Source: Acridotheres tristis (Eukaryota > Chordata > Aves > Passeriformes > Sturnidae). Taken from it: DNA of 64,000 bases. Positions within the stretch are counted from its first letter, which is position 1; every line of letters begins with the position of its first letter. Made by a program: the position numbers and the translations under genes. The stretch spans positions 30,573,080 to 30,637,079 of the forward strand of contig CM072886.1 of NCBI GenBank assembly GCA_037013685.1, given 5' to 3'. The notes under the pieces are model-generated. The model worked only from the letters and a program-made list of their open reading frames with translations, made no database searches and was not told where the DNA came from. Of this stretch, positions 27,533-39,014 are shown piece after piece.

Positions 27533-27803
27533 CCGTCTCTTTGTCCTGGGCGGCTTCCAGGTGCAGGTCACTGAGGAGATGCTCCAAAATCTTCTCCGGC
27601 GTCCCCGACACCACCACGTATCTGTCGGAAAGCAGAGAGTCCCCGGAGTCATCCTCGGTGGAGGACTGCGAGCGGCTGCTCCACTCATCTTCCTCGTCCT
27701 CCTCGTCGATGTACTTGAAGTAAGGCACGTCGAAGGTGGGCAGCGGCCGCTCCCCGCCGCGGCCCGCCAGCGCCTCGGGCACCCGCACCCTGCCGCTGCC
27801 CAT
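27533..27803 (-). CDS. RAPGEF5: RAPGEF5 coding exon 1 (start codon to phase-1 donor)
   Basis: RAPGEF5 is a cytosolic Rap/M-Ras-pathway exchange factor with REM, Ras-association and CDC25 domains, related to the Epac proteins. Read on the minus strand from ATG at 27803-27801, the exon gives 90 codons plus one base. Residues 1-20 (MGSGRVRV...) are variable. PLPTFDVPYFKY follows at 20-31, then an acidic and serine-rich linker (DEEDEEDEW, SSRSQSSTEDDSGDSLLSD, about 33-60). YVVVSGTPEKILEHLLSDLH at 62-81 opens the REM domain. The last codons (QDKET plus G) meet a GTAAGG donor at 27532. The start is the only in-frame ATG; it sits in a strong context (G at -3, G at +4) and matches the known mammalian short-form start. 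The bird copy is shorter between residues 9 and 20 than the mammalian form I recall. Joining to the exon at 84 restores the expected ETETLLDD. Confidence 0.95.
27622..27641 (-). other. RAPGEF5: Internal splice acceptor inside exon 1 (dual-use exon)
   Basis: The minus strand reads ACTCTCTGCTTTCCGACAG followed by ATACGTGGTG. It is a pyrimidine tract and CAG embedded in the codons for DSLLSDR, immediately before YVVVSGTPEK. Used as an acceptor it gives an 89-nt internal exon (27533-27621) that begins in phase 2 and keeps the frame to the same donor. In Epac proteins the cyclic-nucleotide region is followed directly by the equivalent YTVMSGTPEK, so this is where a longer RAPGEF5 transcript should enter. 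The motif is seen directly; its use is inferred. Confidence 0.65.
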
Positions 27804-27835
27804 GGCACCCGCTCCCTGCGCGCCGCGCCCGGCCC

Positions 27836-27859
27836 CTAAGCTCCCCCCCCGGGGGCCAT
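27836..27859 (-). other. Upstream ORF (7 codons) in the RAPGEF5 5' leader
   Basis: ATG at 27859-27857 opens MAPGGGA and stops with TAG at 27838-27836, 32 nt before the main start codon. It is in a different frame from the protein. It would matter only if transcription starts upstream of 27859. Confidence 0.4.
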
Positions 27860-27962
27860 CGCCCTGCCGGGGCCCCGGGCCGCCGCCCCGCCCGCCGCCG
27901 CAGCCGCCGCCGCCGAGCCCGGCCCGGCCGGCCCAGCCCCGCACGCCCGGAGCCGCGGAAGC

Positions 27963-28144
27963 CTTACCTCCCGCGCCGCTCGGGGGCCGGGCTGCGTGAC
28001 CACACCTTCCGCAGCACCAGCGCCGCGCCGGCCGCCTCCCGCGCCCGCTCGCCGCCGCCTCCGTCGTCCACCTTCCGTGCGCAGGGCGAGAGGGACAGAG
28101 AGAGCGCGGTCAGTGCCCGCCGGGGCCGGGGCTGGGGCTGCCAT
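27963..28144 (-). other. Strong splice donor and 59-codon open frame upstream of exon 1
   Basis: The minus strand reads GCGGGAG|GTAAGGC with the donor at 27967-27966. From an ATG at 28144 an open frame of 59 codons, rich in Ala, Arg and Gly, runs in phase 0 to this donor. It could be the end of an alternative first exon or a 5'UTR exon. Spliced to the acceptors at 27621 or 84 it would be out of frame for RAPGEF5, so a coding role is unsupported. The composition is what random CpG-island DNA would give. Confidence 0.35.
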
Positions 28145-28732
28145 CCCGCGCCCGGGGGGACCGCTGCCGGAGACCTAAACTGGGGAGGGGGCTCTTTGCA
28201 CCCCGGAACGCGCTCCCTTTGTGAGCTGCACTGGGCTCCGTGTGTTGGATTTTAATTCACAGAAGCCAGTGGGAGGGGGACTTTGAATATGCGGGTTTCC
28301 GTGTCCCCAAGGTGATGGCTCGTTTAATTCCTAGACAGTCAAACAAAGCAGGGGACAGGTAACAATAGTCTGAAAGCGGCAAGTGCTCCCGAGCACGCCA
28401 GTAGTAGGGAGGCAGAATACACCTTCTGTAAAGCTTCTCTCCTGTATTTCAATAAAGGCAGTAAAAACAGTGGGGCAGGCATGTAATGTGTGCCTCTGAG
28501 CATCTCCTAAAACACTCCGTGAACGGATCTCCCTTCTTTTCAACAACTTTTTAACTTGGGAAACAAACACCCCCGCAGAAAATTCAGCCCAGTGACCGCC
28601 GTGTGTGTGAATCTTAGCTAAGCTGCGGTTTTTACATCGACTTTCTCCCTCTCTGCTCCCTGAAACTGAAGAGAGCTGAACCATCATCCATTTGTGCACA
28701 CGCAGCCCAGATCCCCAGCGCAGCCAAAGGCA

Positions 28733-28779
28733 GCTGACTGAGCAGTGCGGGAGATGAGGGCTTGCTGCTGACTGAGCAG
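28733..28779. promoter_or_regulatory. Paired GCTGACTGAGCAG direct repeat, near-MARE sites
   Basis: The 13-mer occurs at 28733-28745 and again at 28767-28779. The second copy, preceded by T, differs by one central base from the Maf recognition element TGCTGACTCAGCA. A third related AGAGTCAGC lies near 28843-28852. All are in a small CpG-rich patch upstream of the island. Maf/Nrf/AP-1 binding is an inference. Confidence 0.35.
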
Positions 28780-31579
28780 GGCGCATTGAAACACGGCGGC
28801 TGCCGGAGAGCGGCGCGCAGCCCCCTGCGAGATCCTCCTGGCAGAGTCAGCCACCGGAGAGTGAGCGACACAAAAGAGGCTGCTGTTTCAATGCAAGTAT
28901 GGCCCAGTAGGTGCTGTTCCTCTAATTCTGACCCGGTTCAGTTATTTCAGTTATTTTGTTCAGTATGTCAAACATACATATGAAGGCCATACATGTACTA
29001 CTCAAAGAAGAGGAAACAGCATTTGTGCATCAAGTGTACAGTATCCGGCAGTGAAAAGGACGTCAAATGGGTTAAAAATTGCTGAGGAACAGAGCTGCCT
29101 TGGCAAAACAAGAGAGAGAAACCACTTTATGATTCCTCTTTCTATTATTTTATTTTTTATTCTAAGACCCAGGGAATCTGACTGCTACTTCTGGCTGTCA
29201 CTGTGGTGCAGGCATGCCCAAAGATGCAGCCCTGAAGAAGTTTTCTTTATCAGTAAAGAACATGTAGAATTGATCTATTAAATTTCTGCAAGGTCAGACA
29301 TACAGGTACTGAGCCAATTAATGTCAGATATTCATTGTAACATTCCCAGGAGACATTACTGAGCAGCCACGTTACAGGAATACTGATGCATAATTGTAAT
29401 CTTCCATTTCACTGGCCGTGGTTTTTTGTTGCCTACATATTTGAAAAACTGCAATGAAAGAAGCATCAAAAGAGAAGGAGAGGAAGAACGAGAAACAGGC
29501 ACAGCATTAAAGCACTTCAGTAAAAGGGAGATTTATCCAAACAAATAAATCGCTCCATTTCTCTGTCACTTCTCTGGCATTTCCATCCTCTAAAATAGCC
29601 CCGATCCTCATTTCCCTGTGCTCACTGACATTCCAAACTGCAGCACATATGGAGAATGTATGTGATGTATGGTGCTGTATTTGTACAAGCCATCTATTTC
29701 CTCATAGATGGGAATGGATTTTAAGCACACTCAGATACATTACATACATGAGCAGCTGGCAGCAAGTCAACAGGGAGCACTGGGAGGGTGAAAGCTCTCT
29801 CATACTGAAAGGACATTAACAATGGTTGGTGTGGAAGATGGTGTTTCCCCTTCAGCATTTCACAAGGCAGAGATATTTTCAAAAAACCTTTGGAGTAGGT
29901 GTTTGCAAATTTACAGCATAAAGTCCCCCAATGCTAAGATTTTCATCAGGCTCTTCCTCTTGTCCTTACCTCTTTTAGCAATTTCAAGGAAGAGAAAAAT
30001 CAATCTATTTTATCAGGTAAGACAAAAATTGGGCAAAACTAAGGCCCAATTGGTTCAAGTTGGATTTTCATTACCTAATAAATATTTTCCCCAAAAAAGG
30101 AGAGGAATAGAGAATGTCTTTATTTTGCTATCTTATGTCAAAAACAATTTCACTTTAAGGGAAGAATTACTATTTCATTAAACCTCTACTTATACATGGT
30201 ATATTTTTGTTTTAAGTAAGGCCCTTTAATCATACAACAAGCCACGACAATTATCCTGAACAAAGGAAAGCACAAAGGCAAGTCCTACATATTTTCACAA
30301 GTTCCGATTTCAATACAGATATTACTCTAAAATGACATCAAGGCACGCTTCATTTATCAGAATCTGGAATGGTCCGTGAAATAACTCTTGCTGGAAGAAA
30401 ACCGGGCTGCTCTCAGCATGCTCCGTCTAAATCCAGTGACAGATGAGAAGGAGGATGCGAGGGGCCCCCAAGTGACAGCAGCGTGTACTGAAGGGCAAGG
30501 CAGCACCCTAGCCGAGTTCCCCAAAGTCAGCAGGCTGACTCAAGAGACTTTCTCATCACGCTTCCAATTAACAGCGGAGCCTTCCAGCAGTTTTCCAGAC
30601 CTTCACACAGCCTTGCAACCAGCCATGCAGGGGCACAGACGCACAGCATCACCATCTCTCATTTTATGGCTGGGCAGGAGAATCAGGGCAGAGAGGCCAC
30701 CACAGAATCCCAGTTCGCTTGGGACTGATATTTACTTTGCTCCAGTGCAGTGGGTAGGAAATTACTCCCAGAAGCCTTGATCAGAATACATTTGGACTTG
30801 AGGTGGGACACAAAGAGGTAGAGCACCAAAATGCCACAGAGGTAAACTGCCATCTCACTTTACATGTGGCCTTATGCACACTCTCCCTGTCTCACCTGCA
30901 CCTTCAAAATCACCATTCACATCCTGTTAGGATGTTATAATCAATCCATGGTGCACATTACCCATCACAAGGAAATTTAGCTAGCTCTGCATCTGTCAGC
31001 CACTATATTTTACATTTATTACACCTTTTAATTAATCATCTCTTGATAGCTAAACACAGCACTATCAACCTCGATGTCAGTTCCCAGCAGGAGTTTTAAG
31101 TAAACAGCAAGGTTCTCTGGACTCAGTGGATCTTCCAACCAATATTATAGCCAATTTTCCACTCCTCTCATCCATCTTCCTAATACTGAGGTAAGACATT
31201 TATCTCCCGGGTAATATATTTTAACAGCAGACAAGTGCTACCTTTATTTTCAGCATGAAAGGAACCCTGGGGTGGTATAAATATTTATATGCTTACAGGA
31301 ATGAAACAGCTGGAAGTCCTTGCTTAGCGGGCCTCGACTTGTGAGTTACACTTTGCATGAGCAGGAATATGACTCTCTGAATTAGCACAGAGGAAGAAGG
31401 AAGCAGAAGGAACCTAATGGCAGTGTTGAAAACAGCTGCAGTGGGCTGGCTTCCTTATGGGAGACATTAGTTTTCTGGGTTATTTGCAATTGGCAGGGAA
31501 GAACCCAATCTCTGGCCAAAGCAACTGATAACTTTGGTATGAGGGATATTTCTGTGTTCCTTGAATTCCTGAGTTTGGC

Positions 31580-31597
31580 CTTTTAATTAATTAAAAG
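31580..31597. promoter_or_regulatory. 18-bp perfect palindrome with TAATTA cores
   Basis: CTTTTAATTAATTAAAAG is its own reverse complement and holds overlapping TAATTA homeodomain core sites. It lies in an AT-rich stretch without recognisable transposon sequence. Enhancer function is conjecture. Confidence 0.3.
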
Positions 31598-32790
31598 AGG
31601 ATCCAACACCCAGAATGCACTGCCTCCTCTCTTCCTGTAAGAAACCTCCATCGCTAGAAATAGGATTTAAAAGCTGCTCTATTTCCCAACAGCTTTTTAA
31701 CAGAAAAAAAAACATTATGCTCTGCAATAGACAGTATATTCAGAAGCCTGCTTCACTGAAAAGAAAACCCACTTTCACATAATTTCTCCAGGACAGGACA
31801 ACTGTGCAAATATTATTTTCTATATCTATGTTACCCATTACTGAAGTGCCTGTTATATTGGAATGTCCCTAGCCAGCAGTGCAAACTATGCACTTCCCAA
31901 TGACAGAACTTCTGTCCAACTTCTCTTCACCCGCTTTTTTTAAAAAGGGATCAGACACAGAGCTACCCCAGCCAATACCAGATCCAGACAGATTCAGACA
32001 CTGCCAGTTTCTATGGGTAAAAAAGTAATACAAGAACTAAGAGATAACGTATAAGGCACCTACAAACTTAATAGAGCATGGAGAATCCAGTGCACAGACT
32101 GATTTTCCTACTGCCAAAGAACCAAGCAAAGGCAAAGAGAATCTTCTTTGGGCAACATGCAACAAAGCAAACTTTACACAGGCTATCTGCTTCAAAATCA
32201 TATTAAATAACAAAGAAATTGCCTCTTCTAGAAGTTATGGAGGGCAGGAACATTTTGTTTTCCTAATTTGGTAAAACTGACTCAACACAATCAGATAATC
32301 ACTTCTGCCTCTGTGTCTTTTGATGCTGGTGCCAGGTCGTGCCCTTGAGAGGTACGGGAAAAGGTGTACATAGAGGATTCCAGGGCTGTTTCTGTTCTGA
32401 AAATGAGACCGCTCCCCTCAGTGAATCTAAGGAGCTTCCCTGTGCACACAGGAATACATCCATGTAAGCAGTGTGAAACACAAGAGCAGAGTCGGGAAGT
32501 GGGCTAAAAATAAATGTAGAGAAGCTTCCACTGCCATGCAGGGAAAGTTCTCAAATTGGTGACAGAGCCTGACAAAAGCCACAAAATAATAAGATCCTAA
32601 TTCCAAAGACTGATTGTTTTGCTGGGCAGGTGTCTTTTTGTTTGGATATTGTAATATCTCTGGTATATACTATCCATGCAGAAGAAGACTTACAAGAATA
32701 TGAAAAAGACAGAAAAGTCAAGTCAAAAAACTGAGAAACATTGACTGGTAATCTTTGTATTATCTAATGTAGTTCCTTTGACTAAAACAC

Positions 32791-32805
32791 TTTTTTTTTT
32801 TTTTT
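32791..32805. repeat. T15 homopolymer
   Basis: Fifteen consecutive T. Simple repeat only. Confidence 0.8.
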
Positions 32806-35254
32806 AACTCTGTCTTGCTCCATCCTTACACCTCTTCCTTGTTCAGCATATGTTGAGACTTAACATTGAGACTGGGTCCAAGCTAAGACAACAAGCCTTT
32901 GCAGTGTGGCCTTGGGGTCCCCAAACCTGCCCACTGAGGACTAGGTTGGACACACCAAAAGTGACAGAGTTAAAATCTCCGTCCTGGCTCATTACATCCT
33001 ACAAGCACAGTCTGGTTGTAACAGCCAGAAGCTGCAGCTGTATAGAAAACTCTTCACAGCTCAGGCTTGAAGCATGAGCTTCTAGAGCCTTCAAATACTA
33101 ACCTCCAGAGCTCTAGAAACTCTTTACAGAGCTTGTATAAACTGAATTTTTTGGCCTCTAACTCAGGTCATATTTGGGCAAACACTTACCAAGATGACAA
33201 AAACACCCCAAAGGGATTTCAGAACCCAACTCAGAATAATAAGGGCATAAGAGCTTTTCAGAGAAATACTGCCAATTATTTTTTTTTAAACATAGCAAAA
33301 CAGTGTTTACCCCTAACTTCACTCTTAGCTGCTTCTGAAAAAATACTGGCTGCATTTTTCATATAGAATGACATAGGCTGACACAGAGACCTTTCAGAAT
33401 AAACAGAAAAGATGCAACAACTCCTAGAAGCAAAGGAAAATGAAGTCTTACAATGTGAGACATTTTCTAGTGCTAATAATAGACAATGAGGTGAGTCCTG
33501 GCTATAAAATATAGGCACATTTATACTGTGAACATAAAAGAAAGGCGGGGGGGGAGGCGGGAAAGAAACACAACAAAACACATTCTATTAACAGATCTAA
33601 GGTACGCTTTCAGACAGCTTCTGTCAGGACTAAAGATGATCACCTTCTTACACTTCACTGTGTTTCTCCCTGGAATCTGTTATTGTGGAAACTGCAAAAT
33701 TAGATCTAAAGTTACCAAAGTACAGAGTTGTGCAAAAATTATTCTTTCATTTGACAAAAAAAGGAAGTGAACAGATCACAATTAACATGAAGGTGGATGA
33801 CAATATCTCTGATCTCTGTGGATAATCCATCTCAGAACATGTTACTGCATTCCACGGGGTTTCAAGAGAGATCAAAATCTGTATTAAGATGTTTGATTCA
33901 CTTTCAGCTACCACAGGAGAAAAGCTTTCAAAGTCACCAGTACAGCTCAACCCCACTATGTAAGGAGGAGACCAGTATTTCTTCTGCAGTGGTAACCTCT
34001 CTTTATTTTAGAAAGATGAAAATAAAAAAAATAATTAAAGTCAAGTTAATATAGTTAGTAGTTAATAGTTAAAATATCAAAACATGAAACGTTTTCAATG
34101 GGACTTCTTGTTTTGTAGTTGCAAGATCACTGCTTTTTCCAAATATCTAGGGAAACATTACCTTACAGGACTGCAGGACCATCAACAGAAGTTTGTCATA
34201 TGGCGATTTTTAAGAATAATTGAAAAAAAGTTACATAAGACTGTGTTATTTCATTTCATTACAAAACACAGTCATAGAATATACATATTGCATTTTATTA
34301 TTTTTTTCTGATGTCATGATCTTTTCTCCAGTTCTCTGTACTTTAATATTTTTGTTTTCCCCTGAAGTTGTTAAATCCTTTAATAAACGTGGGCTAATCA
34401 CCATATACTGGTAGAAATAAACTAATGACATAAAAATGCCTCACACAGTGATTTTGTTTTGGTACTCAGTGACTTCTGACCAGTCTGTAAAACTATAAAC
34501 ACTCGAATTTTTTAACCACAACCTCCCTCCAGGAAAAGGCATCCAGGCATTGTACCAAAACTTCCTAGTGGTCTCACACTGAGCTATCAGTCTCACAGAT
34601 GCACAGCAACAACATGCGGCTTAACACAACCTCCTCTGAATTTATCATCTACACAAATGGTGATAAAATGGGCACAAGCCACAGCACAGGGGGGAAAAAA
34701 ATCAAAATCCTTTGTTGCTGAAGCCAGTTTTGAATACTGCGTCTGATAATGTGCAGAACAATCCCTTTTAGAAAAACTGTTGGTGCTGTCATCTGCATAC
34801 TGAGCATCCACAGCAAAGGCAACGTTAATAACAAGTTATCCTTGTAGAGCGGTCAAAAGGACAGTGCTGGTAAGACAGAGATGACAGACAACAGGCATCA
34901 GGGAAAAGATTAATATCCCTACACAGTCATACATCAAGGAACACAATTTTTGCCTGTAATCCCAAAACTGCTGAGAGTAGGATTATTTCTGCTTTCTCTA
35001 TTACTAAGAAGAAAGAAACCACTCATGGGAATAGGGCACTGCTAAATGCGAGCTGTTATGTGAGCTGAAGGGCTTCATTCAGGTCCTAAAGGAAAAAAAA
35101 AACCCAAAATCTCAGTTTCATAATGTTCCCAAGCAGTGGTACAACTACAATCAGGGTGGGGGGTTCATTGTTCAGGCCACTTGAAAATATGAAAAAAGTT
35201 TACGTAGTTAAAGAAAGGCAAAAGAAGTGAAAAAAGAGGAACCTCATGAAGCTT

Positions 35255-35330
35255 TTCATAGCATTATAGGATTGTTTATGTTGGAAAAGACCTTTAAAAT
35301 GAAGTCCAACCATCAGAAGGTTCACAGTTA
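35255..35330 (-). mobile_element. CR1 LINE 3'-end fragment
   Basis: The + strand reads CATTATAGGATTGTTTATG, then TTGGAAAAGACCTTTAAAAT, then GAAGTCCAACCATCAG. This is the reverse complement of the avian CR1 3' untranslated region (consensus ...AGGTTGGAAAAGACCTTTAAGATC...GTCCAACC). The element is 5'-truncated, as most avian CR1 copies are, and lies on the minus strand. The terminal 8-bp repeat of CR1 is not intact. Confidence 0.85.
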
Positions 35331-36490
35331 AAAAGAAAAAAACCTTACTATTCTTTGGAAAATAACAGAAGCATAAAATCCATGACTGAAAACAGGAAGC
35401 CTGGTGTACACTTCCCTGTGGTGTGATGTTCAGTGGTGCTGAGCTGCAATACAGCTGCAGATACACTGTTTGGGCATGCAAGAAATGTCCTAAATGGAAG
35501 CTAAATTGTTCGTACTCCTGACTGGCCCCCAGTTGCCTCTAAATATATTTAAGGTGAGAATACTTTAAGGATTGGGCTTTAATGAAAGGAAGCAACACCT
35601 CTAACACATGAAAAAAGGGCACACTTTCAAAAAAAAAAAAAATTCTGATGATACAACCACTGAAGTAATATTGTCATAACCTTAGCACTCCCCAACTCAG
35701 TCACTTAATGAGAAATGTCTTCTCACAGCAACTGAAGGCTATGCATTTCAGGTTTCCCTTTCTTGGAGCCTACTTTATAGCTATTAGTGGGTAAGTTTGA
35801 CAGCCTGACAGAGAACTGCCACCTTGGCATGGACAACTGAAGAGACCTTCTCTCTGCAACCATACAAAAACGGATGGGAAAAAAGAAAGGGGAAGGGAGT
35901 GCAGAGAGACAAAAGATGGGATGATGGTATTAATACTGCTATCATTCTCTCACAGCTGGCAGGACAGCATTTACTTAAAAAAATGTCAGTATATGTAAGA
36001 ATTGCAGGCTTAGAGCATTTGACTTTGTAGAAAAACCTGCACCACACCAGGGCAAATTAACATGGCTGTAGAACAAAAGGGGCAGATACAAACCATCCCT
36101 TCCAGTGGCCTTGCAGTTAATGTGGTGGGGTACAGAACTGTAGGAAATTTCCCAATGAAACCTTTTCACTGAAAAAATATGAACTCAGTACAACTGAAGC
36201 TGTGCCAGAACATGTCAGTTTGAACAGAAAGTAGCCAGCCAGGCTTCTCCCACTGCCTGCACATACTGCCCACCCCAGGCTGGCAGGGCTTCTGCATCCC
36301 TTGCCACACAGGAGCTCAACAGGCCTGGAGGTTCAGGTCCCAAGGTAAGTGTCAGAAAAATTCAGTTTGCCTAAGAGAGTTTTGCAACTGTGTTATTTTC
36401 ACCAGAATCAGAACTGTTTTTCTGCCAAGAATGTAAAGTTTCCTTCAAGACAAAAGCTCAAAGGCCAGATGCAAGTATATCCTTTGCAAA

Positions 36491-36660
36491 TAGAATAGAA
36501 TAGAATAGAATTAGAATTAGAATTAGAATTAGAATAGAACAGAACAGAATAGAATAGAATAGAATAGAATAGAATAGAATAGAATAGAATAGAATAGAAT
36601 AGAATAGAATAGAATAGAATAGAATAGAATAGAATAGAATAGAATAGAATAGAACAGAAC
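36491..36660 (+). repeat. (AGAAT)n pentanucleotide microsatellite, equivalent to (ATTCT)n
   Basis: A perfect run of 21 AGAAT units occupies 36546-36650. It is flanked by AGAAC variant units at both ends and by a short block of 6-bp TTAGAA-type variants at about 36510-36535. On the RAPGEF5 (minus) strand the unit is ATTCT. Reading through the repeat gives repeated Ile-Leu-Phe-Tyr-Ser in all three minus-strand frames, which explains the long open frames there; they are not genes. Confidence 0.97.
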
Positions 36661-38226
36661 AGGAGTACATAAACGAAACAACAGTTCAATCCCCCAGCTA
36701 TCTGGGGGAGACTCTGGAATATACTGGAACAATGTCTTCCAGTGATGTCAGTGGCAGTGGTTCAAGACTTAGCTGCAGTGAAGAGCATGAGAGAAATCAT
36801 ATTAAAACTGCAGGACTTATATTTCAGCCAGGAGTGGGGGAGGAGTGCCAAGGCTTCAAGGAGGACTGCAGATTTAACCTGGATACCCTAGGACTCATAA
36901 CATATACTTCTATTACCATATGGCTGAGGGAAAGAAAAATGGACTGCGCAGATATACAGAAATTATACTTGAGAATAATCCTAACATCAAATGGGTGAAA
37001 TTCTAGAAATTACTGGCATATTAGGGGAAATAGATAACAATTTGATTAACATCTAACTGGGCTGGAATTTGACTTCTCTGGCAGCCCCCATACAGCATTC
37101 ACTCAAGAATGAGAACTGCAGAACACAGCCCACTAACATTAGCAGATTGAATTTATTAATGTAGACTAATATTCACCTTGGTAAGGACGTGTACAAAGGC
37201 CTTACAACCTTTATAATGGAAGCAGAGATAAATAAGGTCTCCTGAAGAAATGGAAGGGAGATGGCAGTAAATATATGACACTGTCAGCCTTATATTGCTC
37301 TAATTACCAGTTCTGAACATATACACCTTCTAAGCCAAACAGACAAGACCGATGATGCCTTGTCTTTCACTCTAATTTATACTAGGTTTGTAGCAAAATA
37401 TTATTTTTAAAAACTCACTTATTCCCTTACTGTCTCTTAGAGAAACCTTTGTCTCTTGACTTATTTCTTGATGCTGCCAATGCCATCACTCCAATAAAAA
37501 TAAAATCAAATAAAATTTGTACACTATTCCCATTACAATCCACAATTCCAAACCAGGAAGGTTAAAACTTGCCTATTGCTGCTCATTACACTTATCACTG
37601 TAAGCCATATATCTTTTTGTTGAAGTGTTATGCTCAAGGAAGGATGCAGATAATTTTTCAAAAAAGAGTACTCAGCAAAGGTCAGGAGCTGGTTCTGACC
37701 TCATAAAAGCTTAAGAAAAAGGTTCTCTAAAACTGAGAATACTATATAAAGCTCAAGCTCATTCTCAAGAACTCCAGAATCAAATTCTCTCAATGCACTG
37801 ACATTTAACTGCAAGTGTGAAAAAGCACCGAGTAAAGGAGTAAAAAAAATTACAATCCAAAGCTAATGTTTAAAATCAAAACAATCCATTTAACTTCTAG
37901 ACCAATAGCAGTCATCACAAAGTAGAATTTATATCCTGTGGTTCGGTGGTTGTTTTCAACTAAGTTAGACATAATACAGTGATTTCTTTTGAGGAAAGCA
38001 TGAATCACAATGGTTACAATTTTCTTGGGTTTGGATGACAGTTCTAATTCTCTCCAAAGTAGCCTGAAATCACCAGCCTTTTTACTAATGCTTTGTAATG
38101 GTTCTTTTCTTGTTAATTAATTCATGAATCTAAATCATTCAAACATAGATAAGCCACTAATCACTCATAGACTTGATAACAGATCCTAAGTAGACAGAAA
38201 TGTGTCGAGCATGCAATAAAGCTGCC

Positions 38227-38241
38227 AAAAAAAAAAAAAAA
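38227..38241. repeat. A15 homopolymer
   Basis: Fifteen consecutive A followed by purine-rich sequence. Simple repeat only. Confidence 0.8.
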
Positions 38242-39014
38242 GGAAAAAGGAGTTAGAAGGAAAAATAAAACTCACTCCTTCCACCTAATAGCAGGAGATG
38301 TGATTCTGCATTTATTATGCAGGATAATGCACACTGATGTCAAAAGTAACTATAGAAATGAGAAAAATCAGGCTGCTTCTATATAGAATGCTTTTTTCTA
38401 ATGTTATATGCACAGGAAGAAATTAAAGGTTCCATTTTTTGTTTGTTTGTTTTGGTACGATGTTTGTTGCCCACATTTAACAAAAGGAAAACATAAAAGA
38501 ATAAGGGAGATGGGAAAGAGCAGCTTAACAATCAACTCTTGTCAGCAGTAATTAATTCAGAACTGAGATTATAGCACCCGAGAAATAAAGAAATTTTATT
38601 GCAAGATTAAAACATGAAAAAGGAAGAAAAGTGCTTTCTTGCATACCTGTGTAAAGAAAATACTATAAAATGATTAAATAAGTTTTCATGTATTCAAGAA
38701 AAGCAAAGTGTCACAAACATTACAAATTACAGAAAGATGTATGACACCACATTATGAAGCAACATTTTATATTTCTTTATATTTTATGAATTTAAATAAT
38801 AATCTATTAATTTACTCTTATTTTGTGCCTGATAGAATCATGTACCTGCTTTTTATGTGCCTACATGCTCTAAATTTATTTCAGTAGGAATATTGGGAGT
38901 CTCCTCTCTGCTTTCCTTAGATAATACAATTGTGCCCAACTTTAGAAGGGAGCTAAGTCAGTTATGCCAAGGGCGACCTCAACATTTTTTCAAGTTATGG
39001 AATGAAAAAGCATT

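Larger units (their letters stand above)
27120..28220. promoter_or_regulatory. RAPGEF5: CpG island and internal promoter region of RAPGEF5
   Basis: A block of about 1.1 kb is densely GC-rich with very many CpG dinucleotides, in sharp contrast to the AT-rich flanks. It contains exon 1 (27533-27803) and the sequence 5' of it for a minus-strand transcript. A GC box (CCCCGCCC) lies at 27886-27893. No TATA box is evident, which fits a CpG-island promoter with dispersed starts. The long open frames found here on every strand and frame follow from the rarity of stop codons in such DNA. That the island is a promoter is inference from composition and position; the exact start site cannot be read. Confidence 0.88.
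28221..35254 (-). other. Upstream RAPGEF5 intron, left part; no gene seen
   Basis: Sequence 5' of the CpG island relative to the gene, containing a minor CpG-rich patch at 28770-28870 and otherwise AT-rich DNA. The open frame at 30388-30780 on the + strand has no splice or homology support. Two AT-rich palindromes (31276-31289 and 31580-31597) and a T15 tract (32791-32805) are the only structured items seen. Confidence 0.6.

Noticed and set aside
27053..27839. Long + strand open frames across the CpG island
   Set aside because: Antisense shadows of exon 1 and GC-rich DNA; repetitive Pro/Arg/Ala composition, no homology.
27318..27944. Extended reading of the exon 1 frame upstream to a GTG at 27944 and downstream past the donor
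   Set aside because: The only in-frame ATG is at 27803, and the frame beyond 27533 is intronic because GTAAGG follows and the known protein continues in the exon at 84.
30388..30780. Open frame of about 130 codons on the + strand
   Set aside because: Starts at a non-ATG codon, has no recognisable domain and no splice context; ordinary intronic open frame.
30894..30921. Possible 28-nt microexon before a GCAG|GTGAGA donor (minus strand)
   Set aside because: Weak pyrimidine tract and no frame that leads into the known exon.
36408..36732. Three minus-strand frames encoding repeated ILFYS
   Set aside because: Translation of the (ATTCT)n microsatellite; a 5-bp repeat is open in all frames that lack stops.
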